A stretch of 34,873 bases of DNA from JALZBN01 sp035525375 (GCA_035525375.1 DATLEI010000122.1:1-34873), one strand, 5' to 3'; counted from the first letter of the stretch, positions 1 through 12,539 are shown. A program made the numbers and translations. The notes: generated by a model not told the origin, from the sequence alone.

Positions 1-360
1 GGGGCACCAATGGCGACATTCCGGTGCCCGGCGATTACGACGGCAACGGCACCACCGATATAGCCGTGTTCCGGCCCTCCACTGGCGCGTGGTACGTCAG
101 GAACGGGGTCACAACCGGGTGGGGCACCAATGGCGACATTCCGGTGCCCGGCGATTACGACGGCAACGCCACCACCGATATAGCCGTGTTCCGGCCCTCC
201 ACTGGCGCGTGGTACGTCAGGAACGGGGTCACAACCGGGTGGGGCACCAACGGCGACATTCCGGTGCCCGGCAACTACTTCGCCGACGGCGTTACGCGAA
301 TTGCCGTCTTCCGTCCCTCCAACGGAACCTGGTACATCAAGGGCGGACTAAGCACCACCT
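1..360 (+). repeat. 120-bp tandem repeats inside the VCBS gene
   Basis: Bases 1-120 and 121-240 differ at a single position (GGC to GCC, Gly to Ala, at about base 169). Bases 241-360 form a third, clearly diverged copy. Each unit encodes one 40-residue blade, so copy number can change without a frameshift. Confidence 0.95.
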
Positions 361-425
361 GGGGTGGTAGCGGCGACATTCCGCTTTCCCTTCCGGCAGC
401 AATCCGCCGGGTCTTCTTTCCCTAG
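1..425 (+). CDS. VCBS/FG-GAP repeat protein, C-terminal end (5' partial)
   Basis: The reading frame is open from base 3 to the TAG at 423-425 and clearly continues upstream of the window; the GTG at 24 is only an internal Val of a repeat. Three 40-residue repeats are visible, each with a PGDYDGN calcium-loop-like motif followed by TDIAVFRPSTGAWYV, the pattern of VCBS/FG-GAP beta-propeller blades found on secreted or surface proteins. The third repeat has drifted (PGNYFADG). The protein ends about 15 residues after the last repeat, with no sorting signal or membrane segment. It converges on clpB with only a hairpin between. The function of the whole protein cannot be told from this end; adhesion or polysaccharide binding is typical of the family. 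Confidence 0.85.
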   Translation, partial: GTNGDIPVPGDYDGNGTTDIAVFRPSTGAWYVRNGVTTGWGTNGDIPVPGDYDGNATTDIAVFRPSTGAWYVRNGVTTGWGTNGDIPVPGNYFADGVTRIAVFRPSNGTWYIKGGLSTTWGGSGDIPLSLPAAIRRVFFP

Positions 426-442
426 GGCCCCTGCTTTTCCGA

Positions 443-463
443 AGTTCGTCCGAGCGACGAACT
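443..463. terminator. Hairpin between convergent genes
   Basis: AGTTCGTC (443-450) and GACGAACT (456-463) form a perfect 8-bp stem with a 5-nt loop, beginning 3 nt beyond the clpB stop and 17 nt beyond the VCBS gene stop. The position suits a shared bidirectional terminator. The T-tract is poor on both strands. Confidence 0.6.
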
Positions 464-465
464 CT

Positions 466-2955
<2,490 letters not shown>

Positions 2956-2965
2956 CTCGTCCTCC

Positions 2966-5962
2966 TCAGGGCTCGGGCTCGGCGGCAGGCTCTACCGGCT
3001 CTCCTTCGGCTGGAAGGTGGTCGTCGGGCACGGCCAAGTTCTCGTCGAGGAGATCCGAGATCGACAAGTCATCATCAAGGGACGCTGGACTCTCGGGGAT
3101 GGGCAGGTCTTCGTCGAGCAGTTCGGACAACGACTGTGCCGGGCGGTCGGGCGCCGGGACGGTGGGGGCGGCTGCCGGCTCGGGGTCGACGGACATCATC
3201 TGCCACGCTTCGACGTCGTCGTCCGCGAACTCGAAGGCCTCCGGCTCCGGCAGCAGTTCGGGCACTGCGATGTCAACGTCGCCTTCGACCGCTTCACTGG
3301 GGGACCGCCATGGTTCGGGCGGCGCCCAGAGGTCGTCGCTGACGGGCGCCTCGGCCCAGGATTCCGATAGCGCGGGGTCGCCAGGCACATCGTCGGCCAC
3401 AGGGGGCAACAGGGTGCTCTCGACGGACTCGATCACATCGACTGCGAGTGTGGGGTCGCCGGCAGACTCCGGCTCCGGCGCAGGCAGCGAAGGCGCAGGC
3501 GTTTCGGGCGCTGCGGGCACTACGTCCAGTTCTGGTTCGGGCGGCACCGGGCCACGATTCGTGCGAAGGGGTCGAATAGGGGCAACCAGAGGAAGCGGCG
3601 CCTCCTCACCTTCGTCGGTGTCGACAATTGGCGAGGCAATTGGTGCCGCCGATCGCACCCGCGGTGGCTCATACCGTTCACCCTCGATCCGACCGACGGC
3701 CATCCCGCCGAAAGCCGACTGCGAAACCGGAGGCGGCCCCGTCGGGATACGGCGTCGGCGGAGCCAGACTGTCTGAGCGATCGCGGCGGCGAAGAGCACG
3801 ATCGTTGTCGCCAAAAGGAATTGGATGCGCCGTTCCCGGGCGGGAGAGGGAGCGGAAACCGGCCCTGCCGCCTTCGCAGCCTGTTCCCCGATCTTGACGA
3901 CGAAGCCGTCGCCAACGCCGCCACCTTTCGCAGGCTGATAGGGGCGCGCCGTCGGGAAGTCGGCCGAATTCGTATAGCCAGCCACGTACAGGTTGCCGTC
4001 GCGGTCTGCGACGATCGCCGAACCGAGATCTTCATCGCGCCCGCCGAGGTAGGACGAGAACGCGAGTGACGACCCGTCGGTGCCGAGTGTGGAAACGAAG
4101 GCCTCGGTAAAGCCACCCGCCTTGGTGGCTTGGAACGGCTTGGCCATCGGAAAGTCGTTGGATGCCGTCACGCCGGTGAACGAGGCGCGCCCGAGACGGT
4201 CGATCGTCATGGCTGTGCCGCTGTCGGACCCGCTGCCACCAAGGTACGTCGAGAAGATGAGCGTCGTTCCGGCGCTACTCAACCGGCTGGCGAAAGCGTC
4301 GGTGTCACCGTTCTTCTTCTCCTGCACGGGACGCACCACGGGGAAATCGGTGGATCCCGTGTTGCCGGTGACGTAGGCGCTCCCGTCGCGATCAACGACA
4401 ACACCGGCCGCCTGATCGGAGTCTCCGCCGCCGAGATAGGTCGAGTACGCCAAGGCACTGCCATTGGCTTCAAGCTTGGTGACGAACACGTCCATCGCCG
4501 TCTCCGACAAGCGGGCGGCTCCGTTTGCCACCTTCTGGAAAGCATTGGCCGTTGGGAAGTCGGTGGAACGGGTGTCACCAGTGACATACGCCGCGCCGGA
4601 GCCGTCAACCGCCACAGCTACGGCGTGGTCGGGCCCAGCCCCGCCGAGATACGTCGAGTACACAAGGTCGGCTCCTGAAGGACTGACCTTTGTAACGAAG
4701 CCGTCGGCCTCGTCATCATCTCTCAAAGCGCCTTGAAATGCCTTCGCCGTGGGGAAATCTGGCGATGAGGTCGACCCCGCGACGACAGCCGCGCCGGACT
4801 GGTCGAGGGCTATTCCCCGTGCAGTATCAGTGCCGCCGCCACCCAAGAACGTCGAGTAGTCGATAACCGCTCCCTGCGGACCAAGCTTGGTGACGAAGGC
4901 GTCGGTGCCGCCGCCGCCGTAGGTCTTCCTGAACGGCTTTGACATCGGGAAGTCGGTTGAGTCGGTGGAACCGACCACGTAAGGGCTTCCGTCGGAGCCG
5001 ACGGCAATGCCGTAACTGATGTCCTTACCCTTCCCGCCCAGGTACGTGGAATACACGAGCGCCGTGCCGGCAGCGTTCAACTTGGTCACGAAGGCATCCG
5101 TGCGAACTCCGTCGGCCTCGACCAGGTCAGGCTGCTGGGGGCCCTCGGTCGGGAAGTCGCTCGACTCCGTGGATCCGGTCACATAGACGTTCCCGGCGTC
5201 ATCGATCGCCACGCCGAACGCCGTATCAGAACTGCTCCCACCGAGGTACGTCGCGCTGACGAGCACCGGATCGATAACGAGGGACCGGGTTGAATCATGG
5301 GGGCCGACGACGAATCCGACCTCATCCGGGCCCCGCAGGACGAACGCGCCGGTGACGAACTCACGCCCGTGAACCCCATCTTGATAGAGCGTCGGCGCTC
5401 GCAGCCGCGCGTCACCTGTTCCCACGGCCATGACCAGGTCGCCGTTGGAATCGATGCGAAGGCCGGCAGTGCCTCCCAGCTGCATCGCGACCAGACCGGT
5501 GTCGGCGCCGGGCGCTACTACAAAATCCATTTCGACCTGATCCCTCTGGCCGTGCCAGACGACATCGACGCCGGGCCACACTCCCTCGTACGCGACCGAA
5601 CCGAAGGATCCGACGCCCGTGCGCCAACCGGCCGGATCGTCGCCGAGGAAATAGTTCGTGGTCGACGTGGTTGGCCCCTGAGGGCGGATCACCGGCTGCC
5701 CATTACGACCGGGGAGGTTGATTCTGACGTCACCCGCCGGCATCGAAACTGCCGCGTCGCCACCATCGAGGAGCACCCGGTAGTCAATGGCGCGGGCGAC
5801 GAAGCCCTGCTCAGACGCGGTCGCCTCGAAGTTGAGGGGGAGGTGACGAAGGAGGGCGGCGACGTTCTCGGATGTCTGTCGATGTGGGTGCGGCGTCTGT
5901 AGGTGGGGCGTCTCCCGCACAAAGGTCGCGGCAAACACACCCGCCACCGCGAGCAGCACCAC
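2966..5962 (-). CDS. SBBP-repeat propeller protein with membrane anchor and acidic tail
   Basis: About 998 residues. An N-terminal hydrophobic stretch acts as signal peptide. Next comes a DUF7948-like domain (about 30-230) of the type that precedes SBBP repeats, then seven repeats of about 60-65 residues (about 237-700), each with YLGG near its start and a TGST..SDFP motif in the middle. A transmembrane helix (about 712-735) ends in a basic RRRR stop-transfer. The last 260 residues are Pro/Glu/Asp-rich and probably cytoplasmic, with a duplicated S-x-LLDE motif near the end. The propeller should therefore be outside the cell. The gene sits between hspR and clpB with 23- and 10-bp gaps, so it is co-transcribed with chaperones. 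The first standard start is GTG at 5962, but a CTG at 5989 with a better Shine-Dalgarno sequence is an alternative. Function unknown. Confidence 0.85.
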   Translation of the reverse strand: MVLLAVAGVFAATFVRETPHLQTPHPHRQTSENVAALLRHLPLNFEATASEQGFVARAIDYRVLLDGGDAAVSMPAGDVRINLPGRNGQPVIRPQGPTTSTTNYFLGDDPAGWRTGVGSFGSVAYEGVWPGVDVVWHGQRDQVEMDFVVAPGADTGLVAMQLGGTAGLRIDSNGDLVMAVGTGDARLRAPTLYQDGVHGREFVTGAFVLRGPDEVGFVVGPHDSTRSLVIDPVLVSATYLGGSSSDTAFGVAIDDAGNVYVTGSTESSDFPTEGPQQPDLVEADGVRTDAFVTKLNAAGTALVYSTYLGGKGKDISYGIAVGSDGSPYVVGSTDSTDFPMSKPFRKTYGGGGTDAFVTKLGPQGAVIDYSTFLGGGGTDTARGIALDQSGAAVVAGSTSSPDFPTAKAFQGALRDDDEADGFVTKVSPSGADLVYSTYLGGAGPDHAVAVAVDGSGAAYVTGDTRSTDFPTANAFQKVANGAARLSETAMDVFVTKLEANGSALAYSTYLGGGDSDQAAGVVVDRDGSAYVTGNTGSTDFPVVRPVQEKKNGDTDAFASRLSSAGTTLIFSTYLGGSGSDSGTAMTIDRLGRASFTGVTASNDFPMAKPFQATKAGGFTEAFVSTLGTDGSSLAFSSYLGGRDEDLGSAIVADRDGNLYVAGYTNSADFPTARPYQPAKGGGVGDGFVVKIGEQAAKAAGPVSAPSPARERRIQFLLATTIVLFAAAIAQTVWLRRRRIPTGPPPVSQSAFGGMAVGRIEGERYEPPRVRSAAPIASPIVDTDEGEEAPLPLVAPIRPLRTNRGPVPPEPELDVVPAAPETPAPSLPAPEPESAGDPTLAVDVIESVESTLLPPVADDVPGDPALSESWAEAPVSDDLWAPPEPWRSPSEAVEGDVDIAVPELLPEPEAFEFADDDVEAWQMMSVDPEPAAAPTVPAPDRPAQSLSELLDEDLPIPESPASLDDDLSISDLLDENLAVPDDHLPAEGEPVEPAAEPEP

Positions 5963-5985
5963 CGTGACTACCGCAACTCTGACCT

Positions 5986-6390
5986 TCAGCGTCGGCCTTC
6001 CCGGTCTCGGCTGCCTGAACCGGGCTTACGGTACGGGACGGGACTCTTCTCGAGCGGTACCAGATCACGTCGATACTGACGGTGCGTACGCTCAATCGCC
6101 TCGCGAGCCTCCTGGACAACCTGCGCGAGCTTGGTGCGGAGGCGAAGAACTTCGTCTTGCAGATCCATTACCGCTTTCACCCCGGCCAAGTTCAGCCCGG
6201 CGGTCGTCAGTTCATGAATTCGACGCAGGCGCTCGATGTCGTGCTGGCTGTAGCGACGACTTCCCCCGCCGGTGCGCGCCGGATCGAGAAGGCCGCGCCT
6301 TTCGTAGATGCGCAGCGTCTGGGGGTGAACGCCGGCGAGCTCCGCCGCCACTGAGATCACGTACACGCCTCGTTCCTGGTCACTCGCCAT
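5986..6390 (-). CDS. hspR: MerR-family heat-shock repressor HspR
   Basis: HspR represses the dnaK operon in actinobacteria by binding HAIR inverted repeats, with DnaK as co-repressor. The protein begins with a MerR winged helix: VISVAAELAGVHPQTLRIYERRGLL followed by the R-x-GG-x-RRYS wing. A leucine-rich coiled coil then covers about 75-110. I chose the ATG at 6390 (134 residues), which lies 2 bp after the dnaJ stop and has GGGAG 7 bases upstream; a GTG two codons earlier is in frame. The C-terminal tail is short and basic. Fourth gene of the operon, so it should autoregulate through the site at 10188-10208. Confidence 0.93.
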   Translation of the reverse strand: MASDQERGVYVISVAAELAGVHPQTLRIYERRGLLDPARTGGGSRRYSQHDIERLRRIHELTTAGLNLAGVKAVMDLQDEVLRLRTKLAQVVQEAREAIERTHRQYRRDLVPLEKSPVPYRKPGSGSRDREGRR

Positions 6391-6392
6391 GA

Positions 6393-7550
6393 TCACACTC
6401 CCAGGTGGGTGCGGGGCGACTCTGTCGCGGCCGCGGCGAGAGCCTCGATCGCATCCCGCTCCTCAGACGACAGATTTGTGGGTACGGCAACCTCAACCGT
6501 GACGAGAAGGTCGCCGGTGCCCTTGGAGGTCGTCACGCCACGATTGCGAACCCTGAACGTGCGACCTGAGCGAGTGCCCGGCGGGATCTTCACAGTCACC
6601 GGCGCGTCTTGGAGGGTCGGCACTTTGATCTCGGCACCGAGCGCCGATTCGGGAAAGGTGATCGGGACCTTGATCGTGAGGTCGTTGCCCCGCCGTCCGA
6701 AGAGGGGGTGCGAGGAGGCACGCACCATGACGTAGAGGTCACCCGGCGGACCACCGTTGCGACCGACGCCGCCACGGCCCTTGAGGCGGATGCGCTGTTC
6801 ATTCGAGACACCAGCGGGGACTCGAACCTTGACCTGGCGCGGGCGCAACTCGACACCAGCGCCGCCACATGTCGGACAGGGCGTCTCGACAATCATCCCC
6901 CGGCCACCACACCTCGGACAGGTCCGGCTGAACGAGAAGAAACCTTGGTTTTCATCGAGCACGCCTCGGCCTGCGCACTGGGGGCAGATGATCGGACTCG
7001 TACCGGGGGCCGCACCGCTTCCGTGGCACGTGTGGCACGGAGCCTCGCTCGTGACGTTGACCGATGTCGTGACGCCGTTGACTGCATCAGTGAACGACAG
7101 GTGCAGCTCGGCCTCCAGATCGGGACCCCGTTGCGGCCCAGCCTGGCCTCCGCCTCTACCCGGGCCTGCGCCCTGATTGGGCCGAAGGCGGCTGAACAGG
7201 TCACCGAACACGCCGCCGAGGTCGTCACCGGTGAAGGTGAAGTTGCGGGCACCAGCGGCGCCGGGCGCGCCGGCACTTCCGGGCGCGCCGGAACCCCCGA
7301 AGCCGGCAGCCGCCGCTGGTCCAAGCCGGCGCAGCTCGTCGTAGGACTTCCGCTTCTCACCGTCAGACAGCACGTCGTAGGCCGCGGAGATCTCCTTGAA
7401 CCGCTCCTCGCTACCGGGGTTGGCGTCAGGGTGGTGCTGCTTGGCCAGCTTGCGATAGGCGCGCCGGATCTCGTTCTCGGTTGCCGTCTCTGACACCCCG
7501 AGCACCTTGTAGTAGTCCTTGTCGAACCACTCCCGCTGGGGCTGGGCCAT
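6393..7550 (-). CDS. dnaJ: Chaperone DnaJ (type I Hsp40)
   Basis: J-domain co-chaperone that stimulates DnaK ATPase and delivers substrates. The J domain (about 12-75) has the essential HPD at 40-42. It is followed by a long Gly/Pro/Ala-rich linker (about 85-145). The zinc-binding region has four CxxCxGxG modules (CHTCHGSG, CPQCAGRG, CPRCGGRG, CPTCGGAG), and the two C-terminal substrate-binding domains complete the protein. The length of 385 residues is normal. The start ATG lies 6 bp after the grpE stop. The linker after the J domain is similar to the CbpA/DnaJ2 type of actinobacteria, but the zinc fingers make it a true type I DnaJ. Confidence 0.96.
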   Translation of the reverse strand: MAQPQREWFDKDYYKVLGVSETATENEIRRAYRKLAKQHHPDANPGSEERFKEISAAYDVLSDGEKRKSYDELRRLGPAAAAGFGGSGAPGSAGAPGAAGARNFTFTGDDLGGVFGDLFSRLRPNQGAGPGRGGGQAGPQRGPDLEAELHLSFTDAVNGVTTSVNVTSEAPCHTCHGSGAAPGTSPIICPQCAGRGVLDENQGFFSFSRTCPRCGGRGMIVETPCPTCGGAGVELRPRQVKVRVPAGVSNEQRIRLKGRGGVGRNGGPPGDLYVMVRASSHPLFGRRGNDLTIKVPITFPESALGAEIKVPTLQDAPVTVKIPPGTRSGRTFRVRNRGVTTSKGTGDLLVTVEVAVPTNLSSEERDAIEALAAAATESPRTHLGV

Positions 7551-7556
7551 TGGCGG

Positions 7557-8286
7557 TCAGCCCCTGACTTTGACCATGGCTGGGCGCAGGACCCGCCCCT
7601 TCCACCGGTAACCGGCGCGCAGCACATCGGCGACGACGGGTCCATCGTCGCCCTCCTCGTGCGCTACTGCGTCGGCCTCGTTGGGATCGAATGGCTCTCC
7701 AGTCGGGTCGAGCCGCTCCAAGCCCTCCTTCTCGAGCAAACCCATGAGCGCCCCGTGCACCTGATCGAAGCCCTCGCCGTGGGCCAGAGCGAGATCGAAC
7801 GTGTCGAGTACATCGAGGAGCTTGGAGACAAGCCCTTCAGCGGCCCGCTCGACCTGCTCGCCCTGCTGTTTGATAATGCGCTTCCTGTAGTTGTCGAAGT
7901 CAGCCTGCAGCCGTTGCACCTGGAGCAGATAGTCATCGCGCTCCGCGGTCAAGGTGACAAAGTCCTGCAGGACAACGGACTCAGCCTGCGCGACCGGATC
8001 GGAGACGGAGCCACCAGTATCTCCGGGGAAATCGGCAGGCGGCGGCGCGCCAAGGGAGTCGCCGGGAAGCCCTGGGTCGGAAGACTCCGGTCTCGACTCT
8101 TCAGTGTCCCCCTCCGGGGGGCGGACGGCGGCCCGCAGATCGGACCAGATGGAGTTGGCCTCGTCAGCGTCAACCAGCTCAGAAGGATCCTCTGGCTCTG
8201 AAGGCTCAGGCGAGTCGGGAGAGTCAGGGGAGACCAGGGGATCCTCAGCGGCGCGCGAGTGGCGCCGGAAGGGATTGTCCGATGGC

Positions 8287-8294
<8 letters not shown>
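7557..8294 (-). CDS. grpE: Nucleotide exchange factor GrpE
   Basis: GrpE releases ADP from DnaK and resets the chaperone cycle. The conserved part is the C-terminal 140 residues: a long coiled coil (TAERDDYLLQVQRLQADFDNYRKR) followed by the beta domain ending in GYRWKGRVLRPAMVKV, the family signature. The first 100 residues are Ser/Pro/Asp/Glu-rich and look disordered, as in other actinobacterial GrpE. The start was set at the ATG at 8294, because the longer open frame upstream lies inside dnaK. It overlaps the dnaK stop by 8 bp (ATGACTGA), implying translational coupling. 245 residues. Confidence 0.95.
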
Positions 8295-10134
<1,840 letters not shown>

Positions 10135-10178
10135 GAAACGTTCCTCCCAGTGGAGATCGGTGCCGGTACGTTCGGCAC

Positions 10179-10207
10179 TTTATCAAAGTTGAGTGTATTG
10201 CTATCAA
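10179..10207 (-). promoter_or_regulatory. Predicted dnaK operon promoter
   Basis: On the minus strand a -35 TTGATA (10202-10207) and a -10 GATAAA (10179-10184) are separated by exactly 17 bp, about 45 bp upstream of the dnaK ATG. The match to a housekeeping sigma promoter is good at -35 and moderate at -10. Confidence 0.6.
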
Positions 10208-10208
10208 G
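10188..10208. promoter_or_regulatory. HAIR-like HspR operator
   Basis: GTTGAGT-N7-TATCAAG resembles the published HAIR consensus CTTGAGT-N7-ACTCAAG: 6 of 7 positions match in the left arm, 5 of 7 in the right, with the exact spacer length. It overlaps the -35 box and most of the spacer of the dnaK promoter, and hspR is in the operon, so repression by HspR is the natural reading. Confidence 0.7.
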
Positions 10209-10277
10209 GTAGTTGGTGGCCACCTTATTCCCAGGCGCCAGTTTGTCCCTGGTCACCACCATTTCTTCGGAGCAGGG

Positions 10278-11477
10278 CTACGCCCCGTACTTCGCCAACC
10301 TGCCCGCGGCCGCAAGCGCCAGCGGCATCAGTTCCTTCGACCTCCGGCGACCTAGGGCGCCGTGCAGGCACCAGCGCTCGCCGAACTGGCTCACGTCGTC
10401 ACGTCCGACTCGTGGGCCCCACATGAGCGCTGGTACCGGGTGCCACGAGTGGGCCGCCATCTGACTCGGCGTGGCGTGGTCGCCGGTGACGATGATGACG
10501 TCGGGATCGAGCGCAGTGAGCTCGGGCACCGCCGTGTCGAGCGCTTCGATGGCCGCCACCTTGGCTCCGAAATCGCCGTCTTCCCCGGCGGAGTCGGGTG
10601 ACTTGTGGTGGAGGAAGAAGAAGTCGTGGCGACTCCAATGATCCTTCAGCAGCACAAGCTCGGCCCCCAGGTCGGCGGGCGTAGGTAGGACTTCCATGCC
10701 GACGAGGCGGGCGATACCCCTGTACATCGGATAGACCGCGACCGCCGCTGGCTCCAGGCCGAACCGGTCCTGCATCGAAGGCAACTCTCGATGCGAGTCG
10801 AACCCACGAAGGAGCAGAGCGTTTGCCGGGAACTCGTCCTTCAAGATCTCGCGGATCTGACTGCTGAGCTCCGTGACTACCTCGGCGGCGCGCTTGGCGT
10901 CGGCCGTCTTGGCCTCTGGATCCAGTGGCGCGACCCCTATCGACTGCGGATCGGTATCGGTCACCTCCGGCGCGAGGCCCGCGCCCCGAAGGACTACCAG
11001 CACCCGGTGCTGGGCCTCGTGGGCGAAGGTGACCTCAACTCCGTCGATGTCGACCTGCTCGGTGAGCAGCCCCACCACGCGCCGGGCCTCATCGTCGGCA
11101 ATGCGCCCGGCGCGCCTATCGGTGATCCGACCATTGCTGTCGACTGTTGCCAGGTTTCCTCGGGCGGCAACGTCGCCCGGTTTGAGCTCTACCTCCAGAC
11201 CGGCGGCGGACAGCGCGCCGCGGCCGAGTTGGTACTCGATCGGGTCGTAACCGAAGAGCGCCAGGTGCCCAGGCCCTGAACCGGGCGTGATCCCCGGACC
11301 GACGGGGTCGAACAGCCCGGACGACCCGGCTTCCGCCAGCCGGTCGAGGTTCGGCGTCGAAGCCTCCTCGAGTTCAGTCCCGCTATCACCGTCGGCGTAA
11401 CCACCTAATCCGTCCATGACGACAAGAAGGATGGTCGTGTCGGCGGGGCGCGCCAGTTCAGACAGGTCAAGGCTCAT
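10278..11477 (-). CDS. apgM: 2,3-bisphosphoglycerate-independent phosphoglycerate mutase, archaeal type
   Basis: Interconverts 3- and 2-phosphoglycerate in glycolysis/gluconeogenesis using two metal ions and a phosphoserine intermediate. The alkaline-phosphatase fold motifs are present: VVMDGLGG with metal ligand Asp22, the TPGSGPGHLALFGYDP block with the probable nucleophile Ser67, and the C-terminal TGDHATPS and SWHPVP metal-binding motifs. The length of 399 residues fits the ApgM family and not the longer GpmI. An open frame extends upstream to 11783, but the family start MSLDLSELARPADTTILLV corresponds to the ATG at 11477. It is the gene upstream of dnaK on the same strand, but the dnaK promoter lies between, so it is probably a separate unit. 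Confidence 0.93.
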   Translation of the reverse strand: MSLDLSELARPADTTILLVVMDGLGGYADGDSGTELEEASTPNLDRLAEAGSSGLFDPVGPGITPGSGPGHLALFGYDPIEYQLGRGALSAAGLEVELKPGDVAARGNLATVDSNGRITDRRAGRIADDEARRVVGLLTEQVDIDGVEVTFAHEAQHRVLVVLRGAGLAPEVTDTDPQSIGVAPLDPEAKTADAKRAAEVVTELSSQIREILKDEFPANALLLRGFDSHRELPSMQDRFGLEPAAVAVYPMYRGIARLVGMEVLPTPADLGAELVLLKDHWSRHDFFFLHHKSPDSAGEDGDFGAKVAAIEALDTAVPELTALDPDVIIVTGDHATPSQMAAHSWHPVPALMWGPRVGRDDVSQFGERWCLHGALGRRRSKELMPLALAAAGRLAKYGA

Positions 11478-11655
11478 GGGGGGCAGCGTAGAGGCCCCGT
11501 GGAGCGGTTCCCACCGCGAGGTTGCACCCTTCGCCCGCGTCTGGCGGGTCAACCGTCCGCGCCAATCGAGCTGACCGTTCCGGTGCGCTCTCGGCCGCGG
11601 GTCCAGGGAGCGCGGCGCGGGCGAACTCGACGCCCTTATCTCGGCGCGCCTCGGA

Positions 11656-12000
11656 GTGGTTCGGGTGCAACAGAGTCGCTTTGAGCGCGAGGTACTCCGA
11701 CTGGTCCGGCGGTACGGCCTTCCGGAGCCGGTCCTCCAACACAAGGTCGTGCTTCTGGACGGAGCCGAGGTCTTCCTCGACATCGCCTGGCCGCCCGAGC
11801 TCGTGTCCCTCGAAGCCGACAGCTACCGCTATCACTCGAGTCTCAGCTCGTGGTCTGCTGACCGCACCCGCAACAACGCTGTCACTGCTTCTGGTTTCCG
11901 GGTGCTGTCCATCACGTGGCTCGATCTGCGCAACCGACCGGCGGCCTCAGCGGCAATCATCGCCCGAGCTTTGAACGTTTTGCCCGCTCGGGCCGGGTGA
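11656..12000 (+). CDS. DUF559-type endonuclease domain, possibly a truncated remnant
   Basis: About 114 residues. The pattern S-x-FE-x-EVLRLVRRYGLPEPVLQ, then FLDIAWPPELVSLEADSYRYH, then DRTRNNAVTASGFRVLSITW matches the DUF559/Vsr-like nuclease fold that ends many actinobacterial proteins of about 300 residues. The conserved acidic residues of the D-x(n)-E core are present. In the common architecture an AbiEi-like HTH half precedes this domain. Here the frame is open upstream only to 11575 and contributes a few family-like residues (GELDALISARLG), with no N-terminal half. It may be a surviving domain of a decayed gene. Start uncertain (GTG at 11656). Confidence 0.55.
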   Translation: MVRVQQSRFEREVLRLVRRYGLPEPVLQHKVVLLDGAEVFLDIAWPPELVSLEADSYRYHSSLSSWSADRTRNNAVTASGFRVLSITWLDLRNRPAASAAIIARALNVLPARAG

Positions 12001-12023
12001 AACGTCCAACCCTCAGGTCTGGA

Positions 12024-12539
12024 TTAGGCGCCATTGACCTCGGCGCGCCTCATGCTCGCCTCCAGGAGGTAGCCCCGCGACCGAACCGTCTTGATCGCAA
12101 GGCCGAGCGGTGAGAGCCGCCGGCGCAGCCGCAGCACGTGCACGTCGAGGGCGTTGCGCCCTGGCGTCCTCCCGGGCCAAAGAGCCCGGATCAATGTCTC
12201 CCGGCTCACGACCGCGCCGAAGCGACTAAGGAGCACTGAGGTGAGTCGCGCCTCGAGCGGCGCGAGCGCCACCCATTTTTCGTCAAAGCGCAACACACCG
12301 TCGTCGTCGATGGCCGGGGTCGCGGCCGGGAAATGAACCTCGCGGCGCAGGGTGAGCGCATCGAGCCGGGCCTGCACGTCCTCCTCCGGCGCGGGAACCC
12401 TGATCCAGTCCTCCAGACAGTCAAGTGCCGCCGGCGGCGCGAACCCATCCTCGACCAGCAGCAAGCGCGCTTCCCTCGCAGCGCTGAGGCGCGCTCGGCG
12501 CCCACTGTCGGTCGGCCAGCGAATCAGTACTACGTCCAT
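12024..12539 (-). CDS. OmpR/PhoB-type winged-helix protein
   Basis: The C-terminal 95 residues are a typical Trans_reg_C winged helix: a beta-sheet platform (DDDGVLRFDEKWVALAP), LEARLTSVLLSRFGAVVSRETLIRALWPG, the recognition helix ALDVHVLRLRRRL and the wing IKTVRSRGYLLEA. The N-terminal 75 residues should correspond to a receiver domain, but they lack the acidic pocket, phospho-acceptor Asp and Lys, so this is an atypical or orphan regulator. The ATG at 12539 gives 171 residues; an open extension to 12602 adds a basic tail that does not look conserved. No kinase is adjacent. Its stop lies only 23 bp from the DUF559 gene stop (convergent). Target unknown. Confidence 0.75.
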   Translation of the reverse strand: MDVVLIRWPTDSGRRARLSAAREARLLLVEDGFAPPAALDCLEDWIRVPAPEEDVQARLDALTLRREVHFPAATPAIDDDGVLRFDEKWVALAPLEARLTSVLLSRFGAVVSRETLIRALWPGRTPGRNALDVHVLRLRRRLSPLGLAIKTVRSRGYLLEASMRRAEVNGA

